IMG/VR virus record: IMGVR_UViG_3300031951_000022
Coordinates: 62,001-126,000 of that record
Length of the DNA stretch: 64,000 nucleotides
Strand: one strand, 5' to 3'
Source of the DNA: a virus
Shown here: one piece after another, positions 1 to 6,028 of the stretch
Layout of the letters: the number at the start of each line of letters is the position of its first letter
How positions within the stretch are numbered: position 1 is the stretch's first letter
The notes under the pieces: generated by a model
What the model was told of the DNA's origin: nothing
The model's database searches: none
What the model saw: only the letters and a program-made list of their open reading frames with translations
Position numbers and translations under genes: made by a program

Positions 1-40
1 TCGGCTAATGCAAGGGCTAATCTTGAAAAAATTTTTTTAG

Positions 41-128
41 ACGTAAATCCTTGTGGCATAAGTACTTACGTCGAGCTGGGCGGCGCGGCCTCGCCCTAAG
101 TCCTTTAGTGGCAAGGCTTTACGCTCAA
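41..128. repeat. Boundary repeat, copy A
   Basis: Two units of about 33 bp built from CGTAAG/CTTACG half-sites, separated by a GC-rich core (gggcggcgcggcc). The copy is degenerate, but the second half-site row (cttacgtc) is exact. It lies just 3' of the minus-strand gene ending at 131, as the other four copies lie at the ends of gene blocks. Confidence 0.7.
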
Positions 129-130
129 TT

Positions 131-421
131 TCACTCAAAGTCTACGAAAATTACTTGATTGTAACCCCGCGGCTTAATAGTGAGACTGTCACCATAATCG
201 TAAGTATCACTCTTAACGCCAGTCATACCAGCCGCAAGCTTAGCCTTTCGCACAATATTACGTTGTGATGCCTCAGAGTTAATAGCAAACTCATAACGGT
301 TAGCCCAAGAGTAATTAGCTTCACCACCAAAAGTATCGGTCTGCGTAACGGTAACCTTCATCATCTTATTATTCCTATTAGAGAAAAAAGTATCGATCCA
401 ATTTTTAATGTCTTTACTCAT
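131..421 (-). CDS. Conserved small phage protein (TQTDTFGGEANYSW type)
   Basis: This is a 96-residue protein of unknown function. The stretch after the internal Met (residues 20-21) contains TQTDTFGGEANYSW and later DYGDSL. I recognise this pattern from short hypothetical proteins of other phages, but I know no assigned role. Two starts are possible. The ATG at 421 overlaps the upstream stop as ATGA and has GGAGGTGA very close to it. The ATG at 364/361 is preceded by AGGAATAATAAG and would give a 76-77 residue protein starting where the conserved part begins. The gene is last in the three-gene block 907-131 and is followed by boundary repeat A. Confidence 0.75.
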   Translation of the reverse strand: MSKDIKNWIDTFFSNRNNKMMKVTVTQTDTFGGEANYSWANRYEFAINSEASQRNIVRKAKLAAGMTGVKSDTYDYGDSLTIKPRGYNQVIFVDFE

Positions 422-705
422 TCACCTCCATAATAGTCTTCATACATTGGGGTGTCATCCCCGTAATATCCATAGTCTTCATCTGTACCCCAACCAACAG
501 ACTCCATAGCCGAATCGTGGTCGCCATCCATGCTATCATCATACTCATCTGCGTCATCCATAGCCCTATCTGTCCACCAATTTTCATCCTCATGACCATC
601 ATACAGGTACTCGGCAAAAAGAATATCGCTAGGATCATGCTCAACAATCATATCATCATCCTCGTAAGAGTTATCGGGATCGAAAAGGGGGTCAGGGTGA
701 CTCAT
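418..705 (-). CDS. Very acidic small protein
   Basis: This is a 95-residue protein strongly enriched in Asp, Glu and Tyr (for example DDADEYDDSMDGDHDS). I see no domain or membrane segment. AGGAGA sits 5 bases before the ATG at 705, so the start is clear. The gene overlaps the next one by ATGA at 418-421, so the two are probably translationally coupled. Highly acidic small early phage proteins sometimes mimic DNA to block nucleic-acid-binding host proteins. That role is only a possibility here, drawn from composition and location. Confidence 0.75.
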   Translation of the reverse strand: MSHPDPLFDPDNSYEDDDMIVEHDPSDILFAEYLYDGHEDENWWTDRAMDDADEYDDSMDGDHDSAMESVGWGTDEDYGYYGDDTPMYEDYYGGE

Positions 706-718
706 GACTTTCTCCTAT

Positions 719-907
719 TTAAGAAACATACCATACTTCGCCGTTCTCGTCAACCATCTCTTGCGGCTCTGGATACATTTCTTCCCAAAGCCCCGTCACT
801 TCCGCATAGTCGAAAGGATCGCAGTTCGGTTCGTCAATCGGCTCGACCATACCCTCGTCAACCATTCCGTTCAGGATCGCGTTGATTTCATCAAAATCGT
901 TCAGCAT
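719..907 (-). CDS. Small acidic hypothetical protein
   Basis: This is a 62-residue acidic protein with no recognised family. The ATG at 907 is preceded by AAGGGAGAAAG, a good ribosome binding site. A longer reading to 1066 would run through the promoter at 933-960 and is rejected. It is the first gene of a block that continues with the genes at 705 and 421. Confidence 0.75.
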   Translation of the reverse strand: MLNDFDEINAILNGMVDEGMVEPIDEPNCDPFDYAEVTGLWEEMYPEPQEMVDENGEVWYVS

Positions 908-932
908 GATCTTTCTCCCTTGTGATGCTTTC

Positions 933-960
933 ATTCTACAGTATTTATCGACCAATGCAA
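933..960 (-). promoter_or_regulatory. sigma70-type promoter before the 907 gene
   Basis: On the minus strand TTGCAT, a 16-bp spacer and TAGAAT can be read. It is the first of a series of near-identical promoters in the region 900-6000. Confidence 0.75.
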
Positions 961-1041
961 GCGAAATCTTTGGAAAAAAGAAAATATAATTCCATGCCAA
1001 ATGAAGAAAATTCTTTCGGCACAGCATTTGCGTTGAAACTC

Positions 1042-1130
1042 GCCCTAAGTGCTTACGCCACAACAACTTACGTCAAGCCGGGCGGGCCGCGTTCGCCCTA
1101 AGTCCTTATGCTGCAAGCACTTAGGTTAAG
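1042..1130. repeat. Boundary repeat, copy B
   Basis: The units are gccctaagtgcttacgcc... and gccctaagtccttatgct..., separated by ccgggcgggccgcgtt. The copy lies between the stop of the gene at 1139 and the promoter at 933-960 of the next block. Confidence 0.8.
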
Positions 1131-1138
1131 AATTAACT

Positions 1139-1252
1139 TCATTTCTTTCTTGCAGGAAAAACCAAATTAGACAATAATGATACTATCTCTTCATTAACAA
1201 AGCCAATAATAAATGCCACAAATACCCACACCCAGTTTATATCGTCTAACAT
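1139..1252 (-). CDS. 37-residue membrane protein, tandem paralogue 1
   Basis: The protein starts MLDDINWVWVFVAFIIGF and ends in PARKK: one membrane helix followed by a basic tail. It resembles the gene at 1338-1451 (MLDNLNVEWLWMGLGFIIG...YPIRKKR) in length, start and basic end, so the two are probably duplicates. AAAGG lies before the ATG. The ORF is too short for routine gene calls. Function is unknown; single-helix early phage peptides of this size often act on the host membrane. Confidence 0.6.
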   Translation of the reverse strand: MLDDINWVWVFVAFIIGFVNEEIVSLLSNLVFPARKK

Positions 1253-1264
1253 CTGTGTAAGCCT

Positions 1265-1336
1265 TTAGTTTAGAAGTACAGCAAAAATCAGACCGAAAGC
1301 AAAAGCCATGCCGAATATAATAAATTCCTTACGCAT
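1265..1336 (-). CDS. 23-residue hydrophobic peptide
   Basis: The peptide MRKEFIIFGMAFAFGLIFAV... is almost wholly a membrane helix after two basic residues. It lies between the two paralogous 37-residue genes. AAGGTAAT overlaps the end of the upstream gene and could serve as its ribosome binding site. It is very short, so the call depends on context. Confidence 0.45.
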   Translation of the reverse strand: MRKEFIIFGMAFAFGLIFAVLLN

Positions 1337-1337
1337 A

Positions 1338-1451
1338 TTACCTTTTCTTCCTAATAGGATAAACCAGATCAGCCACCACCCACGAACTACCCACACCAAT
1401 TATAAAACCAAGGCCCATCCATAGCCATTCTACATTTAGATTATCTAACAT
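1338..1451 (-). CDS. 37-residue membrane protein, tandem paralogue 2
   Basis: One membrane helix and a basic tail (YPIRKKR), similar to the product at 1139-1252. AAAGGAATAC precedes the ATG at 1451. It sits in a run of four very short hydrophobic genes that follow the genes at 1985 and 1746 without a new promoter, so all six are probably one transcript. Confidence 0.6.
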   Translation of the reverse strand: MLDNLNVEWLWMGLGFIIGVGSSWVVADLVYPIRKKR

Positions 1452-1468
1452 CCATGTATTCCTTTGTT

Positions 1469-1561
1469 TTAGAGCTTATCCCCCATATCTAAAATAGCCA
1501 GAGCAATACCGCCCACAACTATAATAGAAAACATATACAATAAAAAGGTCAAAATTATCAT
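1469..1561 (-). CDS. 30-residue membrane peptide
   Basis: The peptide MIILTFLLYMFSIIVVGG... is one hydrophobic helix ending in DMGDKL. Its ATG overlaps the TGA of the gene at 1558-1746 (ATGA), which supports real coupled translation. Function unknown. Confidence 0.55.
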   Translation of the reverse strand: MIILTFLLYMFSIIVVGGIALAILDMGDKL

Positions 1562-1746
1562 GATACCACCATCCTATCCTCAAACTCTGTACCATCCTGC
1601 AAGTACCATTCATGCTTTTTCTGATAAACTTTAACAGAAGAATACTGATTAATACGCTTTTTAGTAGTAACAGTCCGCTGGCGGGACAGGTAGCAACATC
1701 CAGTGAGTGATAACTTGATCAGTTTTGCCCCATTTAGTATTTCCAT
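1558..1746 (-). CDS. Small basic hypothetical protein
   Basis: This 62-residue protein is rich in Lys, Arg and Tyr, with no recognised family. AAAGGAAAAGAAA precedes the ATG. It overlaps the following tiny gene by ATGA. Confidence 0.65.
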   Translation of the reverse strand: MEILNGAKLIKLSLTGCCYLSRQRTVTTKKRINQYSSVKVYQKKHEWYLQDGTEFEDRMVVS

Positions 1747-1778
1747 TTTCTTTTCCTTTGTGATAGCTGTCGAGCATA

Positions 1779-1985
1779 TTACTTCTCCACGTAATTGGTA
1801 AGTTCGTTCTGATTGAAGATACCATGCTGGCCGTTTTCGTCAACAACAAAAAACATAATCAAAGGCTGTCCGCTATGCGGAAGCATCCCTGTCTTTTGGA
1901 TAATCACATCAAAACTTTTAACGGTTACTTTTTTACCGCTGGGGGTGGTGGCGTGAATCGTAATATCAGTGGTCGAAGGATTCAT
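1779..1985 (-). CDS. Small hypothetical protein
   Basis: This 68-residue protein has a Thr-rich N-terminus (MNPSTTDITIHATT) and a body with alternating hydrophobic residues that would suit a small beta fold. Its own promoter lies at 2009-2037 and AGAAAGAG precedes the ATG. It heads the six-gene run ending at 1139. Function unknown. Confidence 0.7.
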   Translation of the reverse strand: MNPSTTDITIHATTPSGKKVTVKSFDVIIQKTGMLPHSGQPLIMFFVVDENGQHGIFNQNELTNYVEK

Positions 1986-2008
1986 TTTATCTCTTTCTAT
2001 TTATCGAC

Positions 2009-2037
2009 ATTCTACAGGATAAACTTTAGGCCGTCAA
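2009..2037 (-). promoter_or_regulatory. sigma70-type promoter before the 1985 gene
   Basis: TTGACG, 17 bp, TAGAAT on the minus strand. The -35 box overlaps the stop codon region of the upstream gene at 2026. Confidence 0.75.
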
Positions 2038-2211
2038 CTCTGCAAAATCCACAATTCGAAGAATTTTTCCTTCCGAATCAACTTCGCAGACCGAGCAATC
2101 GTACTGGTACAGGAAACGGCTCTGAATATCACGCTTCCAAACCACAACAGCTTCCGCAAGAGTAGCATATCGGGCAGTCTGAACAAAACCATCATGAGCA
2201 ATTGCAAACAT
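2026..2211 (-). CDS. Small hypothetical protein
   Basis: This 61-residue protein starts MFAIAHDGFVQTARYATLAEAVV. The pattern fits a short beta hairpin followed by a helix, as in small phage proteins that read an input value and a modifier, but I assign no family. GTTAGGAGAAAG precedes the ATG. Its promoter is at 2240-2267. Confidence 0.7.
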   Translation of the reverse strand: MFAIAHDGFVQTARYATLAEAVVVWKRDIQSRFLYQYDCSVCEVDSEGKILRIVDFAELTA

Positions 2212-2239
2212 CTTTCTTTCTCCTAACTCTTATATCGAC

Positions 2240-2267
2240 ATTCTAGCGTCTAGTCTTTAAATTGCAA
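2240..2267 (-). promoter_or_regulatory. sigma70-type promoter before the 2211 gene
   Basis: TTGCAA, 16 bp, TAGAAT on the minus strand, with the inverted repeat 2283-2308 just upstream. Confidence 0.75.
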
Positions 2268-2282
2268 GAGAAAAATCTGAAA

Positions 2283-2308
2283 TTTTGTGTCAAGAGTTTT
2301 TGACAAAA
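2283..2308. promoter_or_regulatory. Operator-like inverted repeat, leader copy 1
   Basis: Arms tgtcaa and ttgaca, six bases apart and extended by T/A runs, lie directly upstream of the -35 box at 2262-2267. The same element with the same 6-bp spacer is at 3267-3292, and about 70 bp around both copies are alike, so this is a duplicated leader. Confidence 0.6.
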
Positions 2309-2352
2309 CTTTTCTGCCTTTTGCTAGATTTGGCATATGATTTGCTAGATCG

Positions 2353-2441
2353 GTCGTAAGTCGTTATGCCTCAAGTACTTACGTCAAATTCGGCCCGCCG
2401 CCCGCGTCGTAAGTCCTTACGCCACAAGGGTTTGCGTCAAG
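2353..2441. repeat. Boundary repeat, copy C
   Basis: This is the best conserved copy: gtcgtaagtcgttatgcctc... and gtcgtaagtccttacgccac..., with the core ttcggcccgccgcccgc between. CGTAAGTCCTTACG in unit 2 is a palindrome. It lies between the stop at 2465 and the leader of the 2211 gene. Confidence 0.85.
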
Positions 2442-2464
2442 TTTTTTTTGCTAGTGTACGGATG

Positions 2465-2791
2465 TCACCCCTCCGAAAAGGGGGAGACTTCCTCACCACA
2501 TGCCTGAATGGCTGTATACTGTTCGATAAGAGCCTGAACACGCTCACGCGAACCCGGCTTGCCAACCTTTACGATCATAAGATCTTCACCCCCCACAAAG
2601 CGGGGATCGTTATTTTCTTTCTTTTTCTTGCCAATGTTACGCAACGCGGTACGATTGAACTTCAAAATCTTTTCGCTCTTGATTGGCCCATACTCTCCGT
2701 TAGCTAGAGTCGGTTGGTGCGGAATGGCAATTCCCACAAAGCACATGCGAGCTTGACGCTTGGCGTTTTCGATAATTGCAAACTTGGTCAT
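2465..2791 (-). CDS. Small basic hypothetical protein
   Basis: A 108-residue protein starting MTKFAIIENAKRQARMCFVG. The sequence is basic (GKKKKENNDP near the middle) and contains LMIVKVGKPGSRERVQALIEQYTAIQ. The ATG at 2791 has AAGGAGAAAAGAG before it; a longer reading to 2851 would run through the promoter at 2817-2845. It ends the block that precedes boundary repeat C. Function unknown. Confidence 0.75.
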   Translation of the reverse strand: MTKFAIIENAKRQARMCFVGIAIPHQPTLANGEYGPIKSEKILKFNRTALRNIGKKKKENNDPRFVGGEDLMIVKVGKPGSRERVQALIEQYTAIQACGEEVSPFSEG

Positions 2792-2816
2792 TTCTCTTTT
2801 CTCCTTAGTTGGATGA

Positions 2817-2845
2817 ATTGTAGGGAATTGTTTTAGGGTTGTCAA
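2817..2845 (-). promoter_or_regulatory. sigma70-type promoter before the 2791 gene
   Basis: TTGACA, 17 bp, TACAAT on the minus strand. The -35 overlaps the end of the upstream gene. Confidence 0.75.
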
Positions 2846-2982
2846 GAGCATTTTGCCAAAAGATTCTGAACATATCGAAGTTTAGCGACATCATACCTAA
2901 TTTGCCCATTTTGCATACACAGCACAACCTTGCCATTCTCAACAAAAGCAATCGTGCTACCAGAAACTTTTACGGCTTTCAT
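2842..2982 (-). CDS. Small hypothetical protein
   Basis: A 46-residue protein starting MKAVKVSGSTIAFVENGKVV. GAAAGAGAAAGAAA precedes the ATG, and its own promoter is at 3009-3036. The alternation of hydrophobic and polar residues suggests short beta strands. Function unknown. Confidence 0.6.
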   Translation of the reverse strand: MKAVKVSGSTIAFVENGKVVLCMQNGQIRYDVAKLRYVQNLLAKCS

Positions 2983-3008
2983 TTTCTTTCTCTCTTTCTC
3001 TTTCCAGT

Positions 3009-3036
3009 ATTCTAGCAAGTATTTTTTGGGAGTCAA
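3009..3036 (-). promoter_or_regulatory. sigma70-type promoter before the 2982 gene
   Basis: TTGACT, 16 bp, TAGAAT on the minus strand. The -35 overlaps the stop codon of the 3188 gene. Confidence 0.75.
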
Positions 3037-3188
3037 TAGGTTTCCGAAAGCATAGCTTCCAGTTTCGCAATCTCTAGGCGAATCTTGCGAACCATAACCC
3101 AATCCCTATCATTCTTGTAGTTATCCAACTCATAACGAAGGCCAATGATTTCTTGCATAACTTGCATCTTAACGTTTTTCATTTTCAT
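3033..3188 (-). CDS. Small helical hypothetical protein
   Basis: A 51-residue protein starting MKMKNVKMQVMQEIIGLRYE and ending AMLSETY. Heptad-like spacing of Leu, Ile and Met suggests a short helical hairpin. AGAAAGAGAG precedes the ATG. Promoter at 3224-3251. Function unknown. Confidence 0.6.
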   Translation of the reverse strand: MKMKNVKMQVMQEIIGLRYELDNYKNDRDWVMVRKIRLEIAKLEAMLSETY

Positions 3189-3223
3189 TCTCTCTTTCTT
3201 TCTCTCTTACTTCTTATATCGAC

Positions 3224-3251
3224 ATTATACCAGCTATTCTTTAGCTTGCAA
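3224..3251 (-). promoter_or_regulatory. sigma70-type promoter before the 3188 gene
   Basis: TTGCAA, 16 bp, TATAAT (consensus -10) on the minus strand, with the second leader operator just upstream. Confidence 0.8.
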
Positions 3252-3266
3252 GAGAAAAATCCACAT

Positions 3267-3292
3267 TTTTATGTCAAGAGATTTTGACAAAA
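3267..3292. promoter_or_regulatory. Operator-like inverted repeat, leader copy 2
   Basis: Arms tgtcaa and ttgaca with a 6-bp spacer (gagatt), matching the element at 2283-2308. The flanking sequence (agagaaaaatc... and gacaaaacttttgc...) is also shared, which marks a duplicated regulatory leader. Confidence 0.6.
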
Positions 3293-3345
3293 CTTTTGCT
3301 TGTTTTGTGGATATGTGGCACGGGTTTTGTATTTGGTTGGATTAG

Positions 3346-3430
3346 CTGTAACTCCTTATGCCACAAGCACTTACGTCAAATCCGCCCGCCCGCCTTGTCG
3401 TAAACCCTTACGTACCAATCACTTACGCTT
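3346..3430. repeat. Boundary repeat, copy D
   Basis: Units ctgtaactccttatgccac... and gtcgtaaacccttacgtacc..., with core tccgcccgcccgcctt. It lies between the stop at 3478 and the leader of the 3188 gene. Confidence 0.8.
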
Positions 3431-3477
3431 AGCGTTAATCTCTTTAAGAATAGCCACGATCATAGGAATTCCGGTAT

Positions 3478-3741
3478 TCATTTGTTCACCTCATTCTGCA
3501 CAAACTTGGTTACCACCTTGCCTGTACTCTTGTCCAGCATCTTCACATTAAACTTTTGCCCACTACCATCCTCAAGCAGTACGCCGAGGATATGTCCCAT
3601 TGTAGCCGATCCGTCGTTAGCTACAAGTGTCACAAGAATTCTATCGGCCATCGTTATAGCGATACGCTTGGCGTTTGCATAGCGATAGCAGTTAAGAGGC
3701 TTCCCGTTTGAGTCGTGATAATGAATGGCATTCTTTTGCAT
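3478..3741 (-). CDS. Small hypothetical protein
   Basis: An 87-residue protein with a His near the start (NAIHYHDSNGKPL) and a C-terminal half that reads like a small beta-rich fold (DGSGQKFNVKMLDKSTGKVV). AAGGAAATTAGCC precedes the ATG. It has no promoter of its own and follows the 3902 gene by 11 bases, so it is probably co-transcribed. No family recognised. Confidence 0.7.
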   Translation of the reverse strand: MQKNAIHYHDSNGKPLNCYRYANAKRIAITMADRILVTLVANDGSATMGHILGVLLEDGSGQKFNVKMLDKSTGKVVTKFVQNEVNK

Positions 3742-3752
3742 GGCTAATTTCC

Positions 3753-3902
3753 TTAGAGAATCGTACCATCACCACGAATACGATACATGATACCGCCGAT
3801 ACTGTACAGGCTGATACCCTCGCCCATATGCTGCACAAACGTAGCCGAATATCCATGTCGAGCAACCAACCGGCGAACTGTATTTTGTACTTGAATGGTC
3901 AT
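3753..3902 (-). CDS. Small hypothetical protein
   Basis: A 49-residue protein starting MTIQVQNTVRRLVARHGYSA, basic at the N-terminus, Gly-rich towards the end. AGAGGAGAAAAGAA precedes the ATG and a promoter lies at 3927-3954. Function unknown. Confidence 0.6.
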   Translation of the reverse strand: MTIQVQNTVRRLVARHGYSATFVQHMGEGISLYSIGGIMYRIRGDGTIL

Positions 3903-3926
3903 TTCTTTTCTCCTCTGTATGATTCT

Positions 3927-3954
3927 ATTCTAGCAAGATTTTTTAGATCGTCAA
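3927..3954 (-). promoter_or_regulatory. sigma70-type promoter before the 3902 gene
   Basis: TTGACG, 16 bp, TAGAAT on the minus strand. Confidence 0.75.
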
Positions 3955-3968
3955 TACTATACAGAAGA

Positions 3969-4127
3969 TCAGCCGTCATCATATCCTTCTTCGAACTTCT
4001 CCAGCATCTTAGCCCTAAGATCGTCGTTCACGTTCATGTTTTCGCAATATGCTTCAAACTCGTTTGAGGAAGCCTGATCGTATCCCATGTTGTAAGCCGC
4101 AATCATCAGTTCGTCAATCTGGTTCAT
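3969..4127 (-). CDS. Small acidic helical protein
   Basis: A 52-residue acidic protein starting MNQIDELMIAAYNMGYDQAS and ending KFEEGYDDG. It is predicted by eye to be two helices. AAAGAGAAAAAGAAA precedes the ATG and a promoter lies at 4158-4186. Function unknown. Confidence 0.6.
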   Translation of the reverse strand: MNQIDELMIAAYNMGYDQASSNEFEAYCENMNVNDDLRAKMLEKFEEGYDDG

Positions 4128-4157
4128 TTTCTTTTTCTCTTTCTTTCTTGTTGATGA

Positions 4158-4186
4158 ATTCTATACAGTTCTTATCGGCTTGTCAA
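4158..4186 (-). promoter_or_regulatory. sigma70-type promoter before the 4127 gene
   Basis: TTGACA, 17 bp, TAGAAT on the minus strand, starting three bases after the stop of the upstream gene. Confidence 0.8.
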
Positions 4187-4188
4187 GT

Positions 4189-4335
4189 CTATTTCTTGAG
4201 ATTCTCAAAAAACTTTTTCACAGCCAAATCATTCTGAACCATATCCTTATTCACGATTGGCATGGCATATGCCTTAGCAACCATAACCTTTTGATTCATT
4301 CTCTTAACCGCATTTTGCATCGTCTTATTCATCAT
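4189..4335 (-). CDS. Small basic Met-rich protein
   Basis: A 48-residue basic protein starting MMNKTMQNAVKRMNQKVMVA. Several Met residues line one face of a likely helix. AAAGAGAGAAAGAAG precedes the ATG and a promoter is at 4362-4390. Function unknown. Confidence 0.6.
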   Translation of the reverse strand: MMNKTMQNAVKRMNQKVMVAKAYAMPIVNKDMVQNDLAVKKFFENLKK

Positions 4336-4361
4336 CTTCTTTCTCTCTTTCTTATGCCACA

Positions 4362-4390
4362 ATTATACCTACATCATCGTCCAAAGTCAA
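4362..4390 (-). promoter_or_regulatory. sigma70-type promoter before the 4335 gene
   Basis: TTGACT, 17 bp, TATAAT on the minus strand. Confidence 0.8.
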
Positions 4391-4420
4391 GCCCCACCTT
4401 GAAAATATTTTTGGATTTTT

Positions 4421-4587
4421 CCTAAGTTATTATCCTACAAGCACTTAGATCAAAAAGATTTTTTATGATTGCTCAATGGACACGTTACACAATGAGAAAG
4501 TGTGCGTAAGTCTTTGTGTCGTAAGGGTTTACGTCAAATTTTGCTGCCCTGTTTGTCGTAAGTCTTTGTCCCACATATGGTTAGGGG
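4421..4587. repeat. Boundary repeat, copy E (three units)
   Basis: Units at about 4421-4454, 4503-4540 and 4555-4587 carry the half-sites cctaagt, cttagatc, gcgtaag, gtttacgtc and gtcgtaag. This locus has three units and lacks the GC-rich core, so it is the most diverged. It separates the protease gene from the promoter at 4362-4390. The remaining bases up to 4690 hold only a weak GGTGG/CCACC hairpin. Confidence 0.7.
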
Positions 4588-4689
4588 GTTTTTTTGTTTC
4601 TGATTGGTACTGGAAGATTTCTCCGAAAAAGCCCCGGTGGTCCAAAAACAATAAGCCACCCCATATATAATTGGCCAGTTTATTAGCCC

Positions 4690-5922
4690 TTATCGTCTAA
4701 TATAACCAGAATAGGCAATAGCTTCTTTTTGATTCACGGCGTCCAGAATCTTCACCACTACCAGATTCCATTTTTTACTAAAATATTTTTTAGATAGATT
4801 CAAGGTAAACTGTGATCCGTTGCCACTATTTGCTACTACCACATATCTTGTAGTGTTGTTGATACTAACCTGTACTTTAAGCTTGTTACTCATATTCGAT
4901 GAATCATAAGCCCACCCACTAATAATACTTTTAGATACTTTATACAGCCCATAAACGATCTTAGGCTGTACTACAATTTGCACCGGAGGTTGATAACTTT
5001 CTCCCAATGGAACCATGTTTTTTAATAAAGTAATTGCCCCACCCACATTCAAAAAACCATAACCCACCTTATCTGCTAAATTTTCCACATATGATGCTGC
5101 TGATAATATTGCGCTTTTAATCTGAGAGGCCACATAATTAATATTAATACTTTTCAACAAAGCTACCGCCCCACTAACAAAAGGAGCCGCCATGCTAGTG
5201 CCACTAACATATCCATAACTATTATTTGGTAATGTAGAATAGATACCCGTTCCTGGAGCAGCAATATCTACACTATTTTTTCCATAGTTAGAATAATTAG
5301 CCAAAGTTAAATCCCTATTAGTAGCGGCCACACTAATAGTATTAGATAATTTATAAGAGCTAGGATATCTTGGAACCAAATCATTATTTGAAGAGTTATT
5401 ACCAGCAGCGGTCACAACCACTATACCCAGATCATTAGCTCTTTTTATAGCACTTTCTAAAATTAAAGAAGATGATGTTCCTCCACCCCAGCTTAAATTA
5501 ATAGAAGCTATATTAATGCCTTTTAATTTCATATTAGTAGCATAATTAATAGCAGAAGCGGCAGCGCCCGTATATCCTAGTCCGCTACTATTTTGAAACT
5601 TTAGAGGCATAATACTAATATCATTAGATACGCCGGTTACTATACCAGCCACATGAGTACCATGATAAAAATCATCTTGAGGAATATTATTATTGCTTAC
5701 AAAATTCCACCCACTAATATCATCAATATAGCCATTGTTATCATTGTCTATATTATCCCCCGCTATTTCTTTAGTATTAATAAAAATATTGTCTTTAAGA
5801 TCAATATGATAAAGATCAATACCAGAATCAACAATGGCCACTATGGGCTGAGAAGACGAGGTCGAACTTAATACTTTTTTATTTTCTAGTTGTTCTATGC
5901 CCAGAGCGCAGTCCTTGCTCAT
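4690..5922 (-). CDS. Subtilisin-like serine protease (S8) with planctomycete-type N-terminus
   Basis: A 410-residue subtilase. The catalytic triad is visible as Asp32 (VAIVDSGID), His87 (HGTHVAG) and Ser243 (SGTSMAAPFVSG), with oxyanion Asn175 (AAGNN). Residues 300-410 form a separate beta-rich tail. There is no classical signal peptide. Instead residues 8-20 (GIEQLENKKVLSS) resemble the LEPRxLL-type motif near the start of planctomycete extracellular proteins (Planc_extracel-like, from memory), so export by a planctomycete host system is a reasonable inference. The gene has its own promoter (5951-5978) and stands among tiny early genes, unlike virion proteases. It may act on host surface proteins or mediate exclusion; the substrate is unknown. 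The planctomycete resemblance is the best host clue in the window. Confidence 0.9.
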   Translation of the reverse strand: MSKDCALGIEQLENKKVLSSTSSSQPIVAIVDSGIDLYHIDLKDNIFINTKEIAGDNIDNDNNGYIDDISGWNFVSNNNIPQDDFYHGTHVAGIVTGVSNDISIMPLKFQNSSGLGYTGAAASAINYATNMKLKGINIASINLSWGGGTSSSLILESAIKRANDLGIVVVTAAGNNSSNNDLVPRYPSSYKLSNTISVAATNRDLTLANYSNYGKNSVDIAAPGTGIYSTLPNNSYGYVSGTSMAAPFVSGAVALLKSININYVASQIKSAILSAASYVENLADKVGYGFLNVGGAITLLKNMVPLGESYQPPVQIVVQPKIVYGLYKVSKSIISGWAYDSSNMSNKLKVQVSINNTTRYVVVANSGNGSQFTLNLSKKYFSKKWNLVVVKILDAVNQKEAIAYSGYIRR

Positions 5923-5950
5923 TTCATAATCCTCCTTGAAAGATATGAGG

Positions 5951-5978
5951 ATTCTAACCCAGAAAAAGCAATAGTCAA
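5951..5978 (-). promoter_or_regulatory. sigma70-type promoter before the protease gene
   Basis: TTGACT, 16 bp, TAGAAT on the minus strand, directly after the T-tract of the terminator at 5980-6016. Confidence 0.75.
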
Positions 5979-5979
5979 G

Positions 5980-6016
5980 AAAAAAAATGAGGGATCCCGA
6001 TTTGGCCGAGATCCCC
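5980..6016 (-). terminator. Rho-independent terminator after the 6029 gene
   Basis: On the minus strand a stem GGGATCTCG/CGGGATCCC (nine pairs including one G-U) with a 7-base loop is followed by eight T. It stops the transcript of the small DNA-binding protein just before the protease promoter begins. Confidence 0.85.
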
Positions 6017-6028
6017 CATTAATTTCAT

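Noticed and set aside
517-925. Plus-strand open frames in the early region
   Set aside because: They run against ten clear minus-strand promoters and lack ribosome binding sites.
2466-2707. Plus-strand reading through boundary repeat C
   Set aside because: It is a shadow of the minus-strand gene 2465-2791 plus the repeat and has no ribosome binding site.
41-4587. Boundary repeats as a CRISPR array
   Set aside because: The copies are 900-1300 bp apart with genes between them, so there is no repeat-spacer pattern.
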